A stretch of 64,000 nt of DNA from Andrena cerasifolii (lineage: Eukaryota > Arthropoda > Insecta > Hymenoptera > Andrenidae), in assembly GCF_050908995.1 (NCBI RefSeq), contig NC_135133.1, forward strand, positions 9,652,001 through 9,716,000, read 5' to 3'. A model generated the notes under the pieces. It was not told where the DNA came from, did no database searches, and was given only the letters and a program-made list of their open reading frames with translations. This document shows, piece after piece, positions 12,101 to 25,500 of the stretch (positions are counted from its first letter, which is position 1; each line of letters opens with the position of its first letter). The position numbers and the translations under genes were made by a program.

Positions 12101-14612
12101 TCTCGTTTTCCGAAGATATTACACCATTCCGTTACCCCTTCGACCGGAGACTCCACGGACCGGCGAAGACTGCCGGCGGGAGCGTTACAGGCGCATAATA
12201 AACGCATAACCGCGGTGCAACGGCGGAATGGACAGGAATTCGAGGGGCAGCTTACAGAAACCGCGAAGATTCATGGCACAAAGGGATCAAACCCCCGTTC
12301 TCCCGTTCTGGAACTGTAATTTTAGCCCGCGTAAGCGCGCTCCTCGCGGATGCAGGATTCGCGATCCGCGAATATCGTTAATAAAATATGCCTAGCCAGG
12401 GGCGAAACGATGAGCGAAAAGCTCGCGGTTGGAGCGCTCTACGTGGATCGCGGCGAAGATACCCTCTGGATGCTACGAGGTCGAAATATTCGATACGGCT
12501 GCATTCCATCGCCGATATCCAACTGCCTGCCATGGAATTTCCAAAGAAATACATGTCCACGTTTACACCAACCACCCGAATCGCTCGGTTCCTGCCCTCT
12601 GTTTGAAAAATCGTCGAATTATCCGCGGAACACGAGCGAGGCTAAACAGCCTTGTCTAATCGCGGGAGCATCGCGAGCAACGATTAAATCCATGCCAAAA
12701 TCCCCCGATAACTTACGATATCTCCCGAGCACAGCCTGACTTATCTCTGACCCCGTCGCGGATAAGGGCTGGCGCGTAAAAATCCAACCGCTAGAGACGC
12801 TGGAACGCGCGTCCTCGACGAGTTACGAAACTTGCGTTGAACCGGTGGCAGGAACAAGAATCCTGCCTCCTGCGAGCCGTGTTTCGTCCACGCAAGCCGA
12901 GAGCCGGTGGATTAAAAACAGGCGTAACGTGTATCCTTTCGTAAAAAGAGTAACAAAGTTTCGAGGAGTCTTTGAAGCCGCTAAGCTCGACGGAAGCATT
13001 TCTTTATCGCTCGTCGGCTCGAGGGAGGTTCTCCAGAGGGATGAAGATAATGATCGACACGTAGACTATGCCCACACCGCGATCGGAAGTTTCATTTAAA
13101 TGGGTATACTTCTGTTTTTCGTCCTTGGAAGTGCTATACACCGACGCGGGAATATTGTAAATCTATCTGCTCGTTTCATTTGTCCACCCCCCGGATCCGG
13201 AGTCTCCCTCCCCTTCCCCGAATTACCCGTTCCACCAGCAGGCATGTTCACTTAACCGTGCAGCAGCACGTAGTTGCACGCGAATTTTTCGTTGCCGATT
13301 TAACCCCGGCTCGCGCACGTCGGACCGTGAATTCCCACCCTCGCGTACCTTTCCCCTCGCGATCCTCCGGGTGTTTTTTTGCGAAACGTTTTGAAAAGGC
13401 TTTTATGAGCGCGGCTATTTGCGAGAGTGACCGCAACCGCGGCTTCGTTCGGCCGAACATTCGGAAGCGTTCGTCGGCCCTCCCCCGCGGCCCCTCCGCG
13501 GGGATCTTTGAAAAGTTCAACCCCTCCCCCCCACCCCATTGAAATCCGACTGAGGTCGGAGGGCTTTGAGCGCGTGCTCGTTTATTTTCTCGCTAGCGGA
13601 CAACGCGCCCGGCCAGCCGTCGAAAGGGAAATTAGCACTTTGAGACACTCGCTATTGGAACTTTTTTTCGAGGGCCCACTTGACCCCCGTGTATCGATGG
13701 GTGGTTTGAATCGGACTCCGCGCGCTGCTGGGGACGCTCAATGGGGCTGAAGTGTGCGTGAAAGGGGAATAGCGACCGGGGATTGAATCGAAATCGCGAT
13801 TCGCGGTGGAAAAGGATTGCGGGGGAGTGATTTCCGTGCTGGAGTTATCGAAAGCAGCGAAGGCGGGGGCGGCTTTGGTGGCTAAAATAGGGGAAGATTG
13901 TCTGGATTCGAATATATTTCAGTGGTGAAAATTTTTGACAATTTGTCGGCGGCGATTGAAGCGCGTTGGTTGGACATCGACCTGGCGGAGGGAAATTCTC
14001 TGTGCCCGTTCAACCGGACCGATGAAAAGCGACAAGTTCCGAAAAGTGGCAACGCCGGGAACGGCGCTAATAAAAAGCACAGTGACACCGCTCTTTTCGC
14101 GCCAAGTAAAACTAAGCGTTACTGCGAGATAGTTGCTGCGAATTTTCACTCGAAACGCGGGAAATAAAAAAAGAAAAGTGACGAAAGTTGACGGCAGCCA
14201 TGGCCAGGGCAGCGGCGCGAGGCTACTGCAAGCCGGGGAGTAATTATTCAAACTTTCGCGAACGTTTCCCACGCGCTTGGCGCAAAAATTGACACCTAAA
14301 ATTCTCCAGCGATATCCAATTACGCTCGCTCGGGCGACAGAGCTAGGGCCGACCGAAGTTTAAATCGTCAAATTACTTGCACCTTCGGAGCGTTTACTCT
14401 GCCGGTTCCAGGAGTCCGTCGAGTACGGTGTTTTTCTCCTAAACACGCGAGCTCGAATCTGTTTGCGCTAGTTGTTTAATCGGGAGGGCCTGGGCAGGGG
14501 TAAAAATACAACGCGGACGATATCTAGAGACATAAATCGCGGAGAGCGTATAATAGGCGGTAGGAGGAGCGCGATATCGTGACTTACGTTTCGACCGCGA
14601 AACAAGGCGCCA
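9200..14612. other. GC-rich non-coding stretch, no gene recognised
   Basis: Background composition. An AG run lies at about 10666-10681. The segment at about 11690-12010 is less GC-rich and could be an old repeat, but I find no ends or coding remnant. The open frames are short and overlap on both strands. Confidence 0.55.
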
Positions 14613-14626
14613 GATAATTAATTATC
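14613..14626. promoter_or_regulatory. Palindromic TAATTA pair, possible homeodomain site
   Basis: GATAATTAATTATC is a perfect 14-bp palindrome with two TAAT cores in opposite orientation, in a GC-rich context. Paired TAAT cores are a known geometry for homeodomain dimers. Binding here is inference only. Confidence 0.3.
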
Positions 14627-14823
14627 CCGCTGGTCGGATAGATACGCCGTTGAAAAATCGTTCCTCGGACGATCCGCGGCCCGGCAACGATTTACGCTCG
14701 CCGGCTCGTTATTTCGCTGGTCGAATGTGTTGCTCGTCGACGCGGCACTTTTCCAAGTGCTCCATTCCCCGGGAAAATTTATCATTCAGCGATGTAAGGC
14801 GTAGGTTCGAAGAGCAGAATTTA

Positions 14824-14843
14824 TCTCTCTCTCTCTCTCTCTC
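14824..14843. repeat. (TC)10 microsatellite
   Basis: Uninterrupted TC dinucleotide run. Confidence 0.95.
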
Positions 14844-15540
14844 GATTTTGGAAAAAAAGCTTCGATAAAGGAAGCGGAGCTCGATACCTACGCAGTGTTT
14901 TGTTTTCGAGCATCGCATAATAGGGCAGTTAGTACCTGCTCCGATTTCATTGCCCCGAGGATAAAAGAAAAAAAAAATCCACGCAACAGTTTTGAGGGTA
15001 ACGCGACCTCCGTCCAACTCCCGCCAGGCGGGCGATTCTAAATTTTCAATTAATCCCCCGCGGAATATAAACGAAATACCGGGGCGTCCGCGAACGAAAA
15101 ATAGCGTCGGCCGTTTCGCGACCCATTAAAGCGTTAATTTATTCGCGTCGGGGAACAAGTTAATCGATCGCACGACGGCCCGTTTGCTCGCGATTTATTT
15201 ATAACAGGTCTCTCTTTCTGCGCCCCCCTCGCCTCTCTGCCCCGCTCGACGCGGGCAAACGAAACACCCTCGGGGAATACGGTATGAAGCAGCGTAGACG
15301 GAAAGAGATTGTCCATTGCCTCTCGTCTGCGAGCGAACAGGGTGGAAAGATAGCGATGGGCGCGGATGGTGGTCGTGGTGGCCGTCGATCGGCAGAAGCG
15401 GCACGTCGGGCTTGTAAATTAAGAGTCAGTCAGAGTCGCTCAAAGACGCCGAGAGCGATCTTTATTCGATGACGCGGCAGGCAGACGACCATATTGATCG
15501 ATTCCGGCTGGCAGCCCGCTCGAACCGCGCTTATTTCTCG

Positions 15541-15566
15541 GCCCCATCCAGCCCCATCCAGCCCCC
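15541..15566. repeat. 10-bp tandem repeat GCCCCATCCA
   Basis: Two full units and a partial third, directly adjacent. Confidence 0.9.
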
Positions 15567-15750
15567 CCGACCACCCTTAGGTACAAGAGGAAACTAATGG
15601 AGATCGACTCGGCAGATTACGATACGATTTTCGTTCGAAACCAGCCGAAGGGAGTTAATGAAATCGAAGGCTCTTCCTCCACGATTCCTGCCCTCTTGGA
15701 CGAACCTCCCGTGTGGTTTCTCGAAATGACTCGGGAAGAAGCGGCTTTAA

Positions 15751-16223
15751 GGGGACTAGGCAGTCAGAAACTCGATTCTTTTTGTACTTTTCGAAAGTAC
15801 CACCCTTCCCGAGTAAAATGCCGTTTGGTTTATGATGAAAGTCGCAAAATTAAGGATTTTACAGCCGAAAAGATTGAGCGCGTCATAAACCGTTTCTGCG
15901 CACACGCAAGTAGACTAATTCCTCTTTCGAATCTTTAAACGCGTTTCTCTCGGAATCATATTTCCTCTTCGACCTCTACGACCTGAACCTAAGCATAAGT
16001 TCAGGGCAGAATGGAGGTCAGGGCAAAGTAACATTTTCAGAGGATATTTCACAATTCAATTTCTTACGGACAGAATCACTGCAAAATTACAGCGACTCCA
16101 GAAAAGACACTTATATATCAGGCAAACATAACCCAAAGGTACTAGTCACAATTTGTGTTCATCTCCTTGTAATTTATTCGCAAAAAATACTTGATTTTCG
16201 AGCGATCTGACTGCCTAGTCCCC
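15751..16223. mobile_element. piggyBac-type MITE with TTAA target duplication
   Basis: The element is 473 bp long. TTAA stands on both sides (15747-15750 and 16224-16227), which is the signature of piggyBac transposition. The ends are exact inverted repeats for 18 bp (GGGGACTAGGCAGTCAGA). No transposase remnant is readable, so it would have depended on an enzyme encoded elsewhere. Its right-hand 110 bp, read on the minus strand, is closely similar to 55137-55248, which shows that this is a family and not a chance structure. The intact TIRs and TTAA pair suggest a fairly recent insertion. Confidence 0.88.
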
Positions 16224-16431
16224 TTAAGGAAACAAGGAAACGTACGAGACGCACGGCGCAGGGAGGACGCGAGGTAGCGGTGAAACTATAGAAGGAAGAG
16301 AGCGAGCAGGGTCTGATAAATAGATAAATAGGGTCCGGGAGACACTGGGATTCGACCCCTTGGCTCTCGCCCAATCGTTGTGCATTAACGTTCCTGAAAT
16401 CGAGGGGATCGTTTCTCACCATTCGTCCCTT

Positions 16432-16599
16432 TTCCTTCCTTCCTTCCTTCCTTCCCTCCTTCCTTCCTTCCTTCCTTCCTTCCTTCCTTCCCTCCTTCCT
16501 TCCTTCCTTCCTTCCTTCCCTCCTTCCTTCCTTCCTTCCTTCCTTCCTTTCTTCCTTCCTTCCTTCCTTCCTGTCTTCCTTCCTGCCTTCCTTCCTTCT
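16432..16599. repeat. Long (CCTT)n microsatellite
   Basis: A run of about 165 bp of CCTT units, with single T-to-C changes giving CCCT at 16454, 16490 and 16518, and a few other substitutions near the 3' end. The spacings of 36 and 28 keep the 4-bp register. The Leu-Pro-Ser-Phe reading frames across it are artefacts. Confidence 0.95.
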
Positions 16600-18422
16600 A
16601 CCGATTTGGCCCGAAAGACCTTCGAATTCGTCGAGATAATTCGACGGTTAATCGAGCGAAACGACCGTACTCGCGGAATCAAGCCCACGCTAGCCTCCAA
16701 CCTCGTCTCCTCCAGCGGCTTTAAATCCAGATAGGAGGTGGCCGGGTTAATATCTATCCGGGTTAACGACAGGCGCGATCTTAATGGACGGCCGGGGCTG
16801 GTTTTGTGTGCCTTTTGATTCGTCCGTTCGTTACTATCGCGGGGGATCGTGAATCCTCCGCGGAGATATCGCGACAGCTTAAGCTACCTCCTGACTGGAA
16901 CATTGAATCTTCGAACATCCACTGGAAAATTTCAGATCCACTTTACGACCGTGGGAAATACGTGTGTCGAGACGATTCTCGTTTGAGGCGCTTTGGCGCG
17001 AGAAAATTCAAGTACCGCGGTGCGGGATGATCGATCAGACCCCAGCCGTTCTCGCGTAGCCGAAGGGAGGGCGAGGAACGCGGCTGCCGAGGGAAACAGG
17101 ATAATAGACCCCGAGGAATTAGCGACGAAAGGGGCAACGAGCGGAGCGGCCGAAGTAAACGCGGCCAGTCAGAGGGCTGGGAACTTGGCTCCCGCCGAAA
17201 CTTCGCGGAACGACCCTCTTCCTCCTCCTGGAACTTGCGCGTCGGGGCCGGAAAGGGTGCAAGAGCCTCCCCCCTCGCGAGGAAACAATAAGACAATAGG
17301 GCGGCGAGGACAAGTGTACAATGAAGGAGCTCCGCGATACAAGCCGCCTTTGGGGAACTGCGAGCGGGCCGAGGCTGGCCGAGGGGTAGGTTGAATTTTC
17401 GCCTGACCCAACCTCCGCTATTCTACTGGACAGCGCTGGGGAATTTATATTTCGGGCGGCGGGGATTTTGTTTGCCGGCAAGTTTCTCGAGGAAGAGGAA
17501 GGTGTTGCTACTTGAAAAGCGCTGTCACGCCAGCAGCGCGGTCCTTTGATGTATTGGGTCGCTGCAGGAATCCTTCGCAAATTCCCCCACGCTCTCCGGC
17601 AACTTTTCCGCGAATCCCCTGAAGCGGCACAATGCCGCTCGCGAACCTCCAGATCCGAGTTGAAACTTGCACGCGAGGAAGCAAGTTGGGAGCACTGTAT
17701 CCACGCACCTTCACCCGTCGATTACACTCAACGCATCTCGCAATCTCTAGGTGTCATCCAACCGGCTTCCACCCCCGTTGGAAACCAGCCTCCGCGACGC
17801 GGTGTCCGGTTACGCGGCGAGTTGCTGCTCCGATCGTTTCGTAGGCGCGTACTCGTTCATCCTTGACTATGCCAATTACGATTATTCGTCCGACAGGCTC
17901 GGGCCCGGCCTGGAAGATTGGATTTTCCCGGGCTTCCACGGTGACCCGTGACCGTCATTTTCCCGGGGGCCGCGCTCGCGTGACGCTCGCAATTATCGGG
18001 AGAGCAACTACGGGGGTGGAGGCGGGGGCCGGCCGGCAGCAACTGGAACGACCAAGTTGGAGGATCGTGGTTCAGAAATTTCGACGCGCCGCCTGAAACG
18101 GATGCAATAATTACGTCGCGTCCGGGCCAAGAGCCGGGGGCGAGACGCTCGGATCTCCAATTATACACGGCTGACGGAAGATCGACGGAAGGACCCGTCG
18201 CAAGATTGAGAATTCAAGCCAGGTGACATACGAAGGTGTCAGCTTTGATCATTCGACTCTTCGAAGGAAACGTCGGAGAAAATCGATGGACCACTGAAAT
18301 CTGGAGTTGCCCGTTCATACTTTCAGTGGATCTATGGGGGACGTTCGAACACGCGCGAAATCAAGGCAGGCTCTCGGTACGCCTCCTCGCGCTTCGAGCC
18401 CTGGAAGAGAGAGTAACTAAGA

Positions 18423-18440
18423 CTCTCTCTCTCTCTCTCT
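18423..18440. repeat. (CT)9 microsatellite
   Basis: Uninterrupted CT dinucleotide run. Confidence 0.95.
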
Positions 18441-20816
18441 TCAATAATCAACATTTCGCCACTTTGAGGTTGAACCTGATCCGATCTGGGGCAGAGAATC
18501 CCAAAAGTTCGTCGCGGGGTTGCGCAAGACGCGGTAATCCAGCGCCGACGGAGCTTTCGTCTCATTAACCGCGTCGATCGCGCTGCTACCGTGAATCGAC
18601 GGATTGATCGAGAGCGATCGAGGACAGAGGGGGGTTGAAGCGGGGGCAGAGGCCGCGTGGCAACTGAAAAATTAGCAAAACGGCCGGGTGGGCTTTAAAT
18701 CCGGCGGCGGTGGACGATAACTCAACCCTCCCCGTGTCCCCGGCTGCCTCCCAGGCCGACATAATTCATCCCCATTTATAATGCAGCGCCGGCTTTTCAT
18801 TCAGCGGCGCGTCCTACGCGCGCATTAAAGCGCGAGCTTACGTCGACAGTATTCGAGTCGGTCGTCCGCGAGTCGCTGATTCGCCCGCTAAGTTCTGATG
18901 AAAATTCGCGGGCGTTCATTCGGAGCGTGTAGTTGAGAGGAAATTAGGCGGTGCTCGCGGAGAGAGCAACCATCCCCGAGCAAAGTAACGCACCCTGTCA
19001 CGGTCACACGATTCTCGGAGGCAATCGGGAACGTTATTTACCAGTAAAGGACACCTTCCATCCAAAGAATCCGCTTAAAATCTATACGATCGAGAATGAA
19101 AATCGGCACTTCGGAATGCAGCCCTTGAACCTCGAGGTTCGGAGAAATTCTAAGAGGAAAGGGATGCACTAAAGGGTGGGAATGCTTCTTTCGATCGCAA
19201 GTTGCTTCGAGGGTACCGCTTCCTCTCGATTTCTGTTCCGCCTTCTCCTTGGAGAAACAACCTTAATTGCTGATGCAATTTCACTAAGATCTGGGATAGA
19301 AAATTCGCCTTCCCGAGTTAGATATTAATGAGGGGTTTCCTAGGGTGGAATTGCAGGAGATCGTTACGGCGGAGATCGATCAGTTCTCGGAGTTGACTGC
19401 TTCCCTGTTTCGTCGAAGTTAATAGAAAAGGAGGTCCCGGTAAATCAGTGCAGCCTTGGCGAACCAAAAATCGACGAAAGCCGAGCGAGTATGCTGCCAT
19501 TACCGAAATCATTCTTTAAACACCGTTTCCTATGCTGAACAAACCGTTTAGCTCGAGTATTTCCCGACCTGTCCGACGTAATTCGCGCTGCAACGCGGCT
19601 CTGTCTCGTCGAGTTGACACGTAGAGACTCTGGTTACATCAATTACAGCTCACTCGTGCGGCGACGAGCGAATAATGCAAAACAAGCAATTCGCGGAGGA
19701 ACAGGTGCCTTTACCTCGTCAGTTTTATCAGCTCGCGCGTAGGCAATTCCCACCATTAAATTCAAGACAGCGCGTTATCCCTCGCGATTCGTTGAAAGTA
19801 ATTCCGAAGCAATTAAAGGCGAACGCTCGTTGAAAATCCGCTGTTTCCCAGAGGTTTTCCCTGGTCGAGGCTCGCGGAAACGTCGGGGCGAGATTGGATT
19901 TCAATCGAGCAGCTACATAATTGAGCAGAATTTTCGGGGTTTGCCTCGGCGACGTAGCCGGGCGATGCGGACGAGGGCCAATCGAATTAACGTCGCGGAA
20001 TTTCGTTTGCACGAATTAGACAATAACATTTTACTTGGTCCGTCGCCACGGTACTTCCAATTATCACCGGGCCCCTCTGCTTGCTTAGCGTTCCGCATAA
20101 TTTACAGCGCACGAAGTTTAAGCGAATTAAGCGAGTTCGCGTGGGCGTTTGTTGCCGGGCATCGAATCACGGCGCTGGCGAATCTCCGGCGAATTACAAG
20201 CGAACGACGGCCACCGTGCTCGCTGCGCTTTCTTTCTCCCCCCGCGATAACAGAATATTCCCCGGGGACCGGGGATTTCCGCGCAGCAACCTTTGACCCC
20301 GCGATGAAATTAACGGCGGAATAAAAGTTTCAGCGAATCCCCCGCAAACTCATTAACTCCCCGTTTACCTCGTTAACGATCTTCGCGTCGGTTGAAAGAC
20401 ACTCCAGCGTCTCCGTATACACGCTCGTCCGCCGCGGAAACCGCCAAATCGTTCGCAGCTGCAGGAGAACCACCTTCGGCCAAATGCCGTCCGACTTGAG
20501 CGGGACAAAAGGAGGGAAGCACGGAGAGGAAGGAAAAACTGCCGGGACAATGACAGAAAAAAAAGGGGGTCGCGGTGTAATCGAGGCAGCGCGAACGGGG
20601 GAGCAGAAGGAGCCGTCGTTGTCTGAGATTCGTAAATCGGCGCCAGGAAATAATCCCGGGAAGGGAAGCGAGCGGGCCTGGCGTTAAACTATCTCTAACA
20701 AAGGGGAGGAATTTATCTCCGCGCTCGTGAGAATGTTTCATTTCTCGTTCCGTTCAAATTTTCACCGGTGCTCGGCGGCGATCGATCGACCTCCATCGAG
20801 GGAGTCATTCAAATTT

Positions 20817-20844
20817 CACCCCCTCCCCCCCCCCACCCCCCCCC
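20817..20844. repeat. C-rich homopolymer tract
   Basis: Almost pure C with single T and A interruptions. Confidence 0.9.
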
Positions 20845-21839
20845 GGCACTCCGAAGGGCGTCGAACAGAGGAGCGTCTGAAAGTCGGCTGGAAAAATTGA
20901 ATCGCGCGAGGGGCGCAATTTTCGACTTTACGCGCGTGACGGTGATCGGCGAGCAACCGGGAGTCGTAAATACGAATGGAAAGGAAATAAGGAGTCCGCT
21001 GGCTGACAGATTACCTTCCCGCCAATTTTTCCAGCAACCTCGAGAGCGGAAATTCTGGTCGGAGGAAATTCAAGGTCAAAACTTGCTTCTCATACTTCTT
21101 CAATATTTTCCCCTGACTCTGCAGTAGCTTAGCTTTAACCTCGAAGAAGATTCATCCCTCCATTTTATTTCTATCGAAAGTTCTACGGTTTTCGCGCGAA
21201 ATGTTACGCGCGCCACCCCCTCGCGCGTGCAGGAAATTGAGAAAAATTCAAACTACAGAGTATCCGTGGAGTTTAGATGGGAAGCTCGAGGCCGCGGTTT
21301 AGGAGCAGCCTGTACCCTAGCTGCGAGCTATCGACTCGTCAGTTACCCCGAACGATCGGTTCCCAGTACGCTCCTCCGGCGAACCAACGGCCATTGTGAT
21401 GCCGCTCGGGTTTACTTTCCCTTTACCGAGCATGAAACGAACATTACAAAATGAATGGCCCACGGCTGCGCAATCAGAGGCACGCACGCCTCTACGTGAC
21501 CGTGTAATGAAAACCAAACATTCGGCGCCGGTAAATAGAGCGGCGTTATAGGGGGCGAAAGTGCGCCGCTCGGTAATCCTTCGTGGAATCAGCTAAAAGG
21601 CTGGCGTCGAGGGGGTTGATCGTCGAATCGATGCCTGGACGAAAGTTGCCGCGCGTCTGTGCCAAAGGGTTCGCCTTCGACATTTCCGATTCGGGGCGGT
21701 CAAAATTAGAGACACTTTGGAAATTCGATAACTACGTTAACTCGATCAGTTTTAAGCGAGAACTATCGCGTAACGAATTGGGGCTAAGTTAATTAGGGGG
21801 AATAATTGCGAAGCCCTGCCATTTTGGAACCTGGATCTC

Positions 21840-22206
21840 TAATCAACAGATATGCGAGTAACTTGTAGCTGCACAGTGACTCTCGAAATTGAAATGCGAG
21901 ATTCATCACATACATTTCGATCTTCTGTAGCAGAGGCATGCTCTGACAAAGAAAAAAGTGTAGAAATGTAAATAATACAAAAATCGTTATCGTTCGTGAT
22001 TTTTGTAAGTGCTGTTTTTCGGATAATTTAGTTTCTCATATATTAGAACATAAAAGTGCCGAACTTTATATGTTAGAAATAAGTTTTGAGGTTTTGACGA
22101 CGAAAATGGATATAGTTCTTCAATTGACATTTGTATTAACTTTGTAAAATTAAAAAATTTCATTTCTCCAGTTTTGGCCATAAAATCGCAAAATTTCCCC
22201 ACTGCG
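21840..22206. other. AT-rich island, unassigned, possible transposon relic
   Basis: The composition falls sharply to AT-rich between GC-rich flanks. The right edge on the minus strand reads CAGTGGGGAAATTTTGCG (from 22206), resembling the CAGTGGGG start of pogo-like ends. A weak partner, CAGTGACTCTCGAAATTG, occurs on the plus strand at 21876. No target duplication or coding remnant is visible, so the call stays open. Confidence 0.35.
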
Positions 22207-24690
22207 CGACTGTGCAAAACGTCCAAGGGGGTGGAGATGATCGACGAGAGCAGCGGGACGAAATCGCTGGGTGTCGCGCGAGCTTCCCAGCGCGACAATT
22301 CCGGCGTGAAAGGATCGAAATTCGGAGCAACGATTCCAGCCATCGAGCCAGTATCATCGGTTCCGTAGCAGGCGGTTGCAGCGGGTCAAGGGTTGTTTTT
22401 GCTCCTGGGGAGCAAGTTGCGCCGGTGGCTGCGTGTACATTACATAAATTCCAACTGCGGCTGTTTCCTCGGCCCCGCGATACGCGGGAATGCCCCCTGG
22501 TCGCCGAGGGGGCGAGCACCGCCACTAGGACACTCGGGAGAATTAAAAAGCTTTTGAAGTCCCGGGAGCACGAATTTTTTATTAATGGGAAACTTTCAGC
22601 TCCGCGGCCGTTGCTCAGACAATGCCGCGTGCCCCGCGAACTTTAACGGAAGTTGAGGACATTCCGCGCGAAACACGGCCGCTGGCCAGCCACTGCCTCG
22701 CTGGTTTACGTAGCGGATCGGAATCCATTAGAAAAGTGTGACGATCCCGAGAGGCTGCTTCGCGGCCTCCTTGACAAACAACGCCCATCTGCGCGATCAA
22801 GAGCCGAGGAAACGAACGACCAGGTCTGTCGGAGGTTGTCCTTCTTTCCAAGGGGGATCAGTGAAAGAGTGCTGGACGCAGGTGTGCCCGGAGCAGCGGA
22901 GACTTTATACCCAGGCGATGCGTTTCAGCGGAGTGCATTATCAGCAGGCTGACCGATCTATATCCAGGGCTGGGCCGGTCGGTTTGCACGGGCGCGTGCA
23001 CAGGTACACACGGAGGGTGGTCTCGTACAAATAGGAACGTTTGACGTGAAGGCTCGCGTACGGACGTAACAGCACGCGTGGTACGACACCGGTGCAGAAT
23101 AATGCAGGGCCGTCTGTGTTTGCAGGGGATACCGGTGCGTCCGCGGACGCTGAACGAGCCGTTCCGAACGACTGCGACAGAGAGAATGGCACAGAGCGGG
23201 GGAGAGAGGGGCGCGTAGGGTCAGAGGGGATGAAGAGGTGGTAGCGATGGAAGCTTCGGGGTGTGCGGGCGAAGAATTGCGGGGGCCAAGCAGCAGAATT
23301 CGACGAAACGAAAAACGAGCGGGGGGGGGACGATAGATAAGCTGGTGGAAAATAAATAAACGAGTGAGGGAAAATGGCGAGGGAAGCAAGACCAAGGAAG
23401 GTGACGAATGGAAGAAACGGACAAAGCTAGGGAAGCTCTCTTGTTCGGTGCTCTCTGCTCCCGTCGAACAAATAGTGCGAAAGGAAATTAACGGAGAAAC
23501 AATGCGGCCGTATTTCCCAGTCAGGCCCGACCCGCCCCTGCTCCCTTGTCGCTCGACGTTGTTACAAATACCTGCTTCGCTGGGAACGGCGGGTGGATGT
23601 CTGGAAAGCGCGAGCCGCTATCACTTAGCAACGATGTATGTACGCGTGGCCCCGAGCACCGGCTGAAAACTAAACGCATCCACTCGTTCACGATCGCATA
23701 AACAGGACAACGGCCCCGTTGATCTTCTCGCGGGCAAGCTAGCCGATCCAACGAAATCCGCGTAATGGCCCGTCGACAACCCTGGCAAGTGATAAACACA
23801 GGCGGAAAAACTGAGCTTTTGGGAGGCGCAGCACGATCCCGCACGCGTGTGTGCAGTCGTTTCCGACTGCTCGTCGGACGTAGTTGATTAAACTCGACGC
23901 CTGGACAAAATTACACGGCGCTAATTGACGGATGGACCGCGCCAATCAGCTCCACCGCCAATTATTGTAAGTGGCTAGGCGGCTTTGGCCGCGAGTCGCT
24001 TGCACGCTCGCGCGTCGAATAAAACGCGACTCGCGATCCCGCGGCCCCGATTATCGTTGCCGTGGTAATGAGCAGCCCGTTCAAACGAAGCCGGGGATTT
24101 TATCGCGACCGCTTTGTAAATCCTCCTATGGAGCGTTTGCCACCCGCGGGTCGGTTAATCGCGCGTGCGCACACGAGTGATTAATGGAGCCGGGTGTCGA
24201 AAAAATGAGCGCGGAAAATTCTGCAACCAGCAGGGGAAACGCTGCTCCGCGTTGGGATGGAATACGGTCGAAGGGTCGCGACGAAAGTGCTCCGCTTTCG
24301 AGGATCGATTGGAGAAGGTGAGGCTCTGTTGTCCCTCTACGTGGATAAAAGTAGAAAGTTGCACGGGTATAGGGGAGCGTGAGAAATTATTTATGAAATC
24401 ATATCGCGGAGTAGAGTTGCTTTCGAGCAGCAAACGCCTAACGATTGTAAATTCGTCGGGAAGCGTGGAACGAGTTGTCCGCGAAAATGTCGAGCGTGGA
24501 CTAGAGAATCTGTTCTGGAGGAAAAAATGAGACGCGCGGGTTCAGGGAAACCGAAGGGTGATCGTAAATTAATGGACGGCCGCGGAAACTGTTTCCCCCC
24601 CGGGAAAATGCGACACCGGTCCGCGTTCCATGTAACTTGCAACGCCGTCGGCAGATGAATACGCTTACCACGACAGAAACCCCTTCGTCG
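22207..24690. other. GC-rich non-coding stretch, no gene recognised
   Basis: Background composition. Open frames of up to 145 codons overlap on both strands and have no domain. I see nothing else. Confidence 0.55.
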
Positions 24691-24699
24691 AGTCTGACC

Positions 24700-25500
24700 A
24701 GGCAAACGATAATAGAATTTAAGATATTTAAGAAAATATAGTGTGGTGTATCTATGGTAATTAGAGGGGAAGACGCCAAGCAACCATAACTCAGAGTTTA
24801 TCCAGTAGATGTTAGGCAAATTCGTAGCTATTCAGTTTTTGTTAATTTAGTAGTGTTCGTTTCATAGTATATGATTTGGAAAAATAAAGTTTGTTGATTT
24901 GAGAGAAATATATCTATTAAACTTTTTAGTTTTCCCGTAATAAGTTATACTGTTCTGTAATTTGTGATTCTTGTAAACAAGTAGTACGTCTTGCGCGTGG
25001 TTTTATTTTATGCGAGAGTTGTGAAAAATCTAAGATGTAAATGTTAACCTATCAATTCGCAATACAAAATATCGAAAAATAACTGTTTATCTTGTCATTT
25101 CGTCGACCTTTTACCACTGTGTCAATTTGACGCCGAGAGACAGTTTCAGTTTGCGAAGAGAGGAACGGATGAGGAAACAGCTTGCGGGAAATCAATTGTA
25201 ATTGTGCAATAACTAAACATATTTATACCAAAACATAATATAATAACCTGTTAAAAAGACCCTCATCTGAATACAAAAGCCATTGCATAAAAATATGCAT
25301 GTACTTTCTGAAATATATTTCCAAAGAATCGATTCTTTTTCTACCCCCTGACGGTAGGTAACCTCTTAATAAGAAATCTTGCCTCCAATTACCATGTGCC
25401 AATTAAACTTGAAATCTTCTGAAATAGCAAGTGACTATATTCTCCAATCCTTTTCACTTCCACCACTTCCCTCAATCAGTCCCAACCCAAATAGAACGCA
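24700..25500. other. AT-rich island of 0.8 kb, unassigned
   Basis: The whole stretch is AT-rich and sharply different from its flanks. I see no terminal inverted repeats, no duplication and no readable protein remnant. By analogy with the other AT-rich islands of the window it may be an old transposon copy. Confidence 0.35.

Larger units (their letters stand above)
16600..21839. other. GC-rich non-coding stretch, no gene recognised
   Basis: Background composition with overlapping two-strand open frames and no domain. Simple repeats are (CT)9 at 18423-18440 and a near-pure C run at about 20817-20844. I find no transposon ends or RNA genes. Confidence 0.55.

Noticed and set aside
16360..16734. 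Open frames across the CCTT repeat (Leu-Pro-Ser-Phe and Lys-Glu-Gly-Arg repeats)
   Set aside because: They are translations of a tetranucleotide microsatellite.
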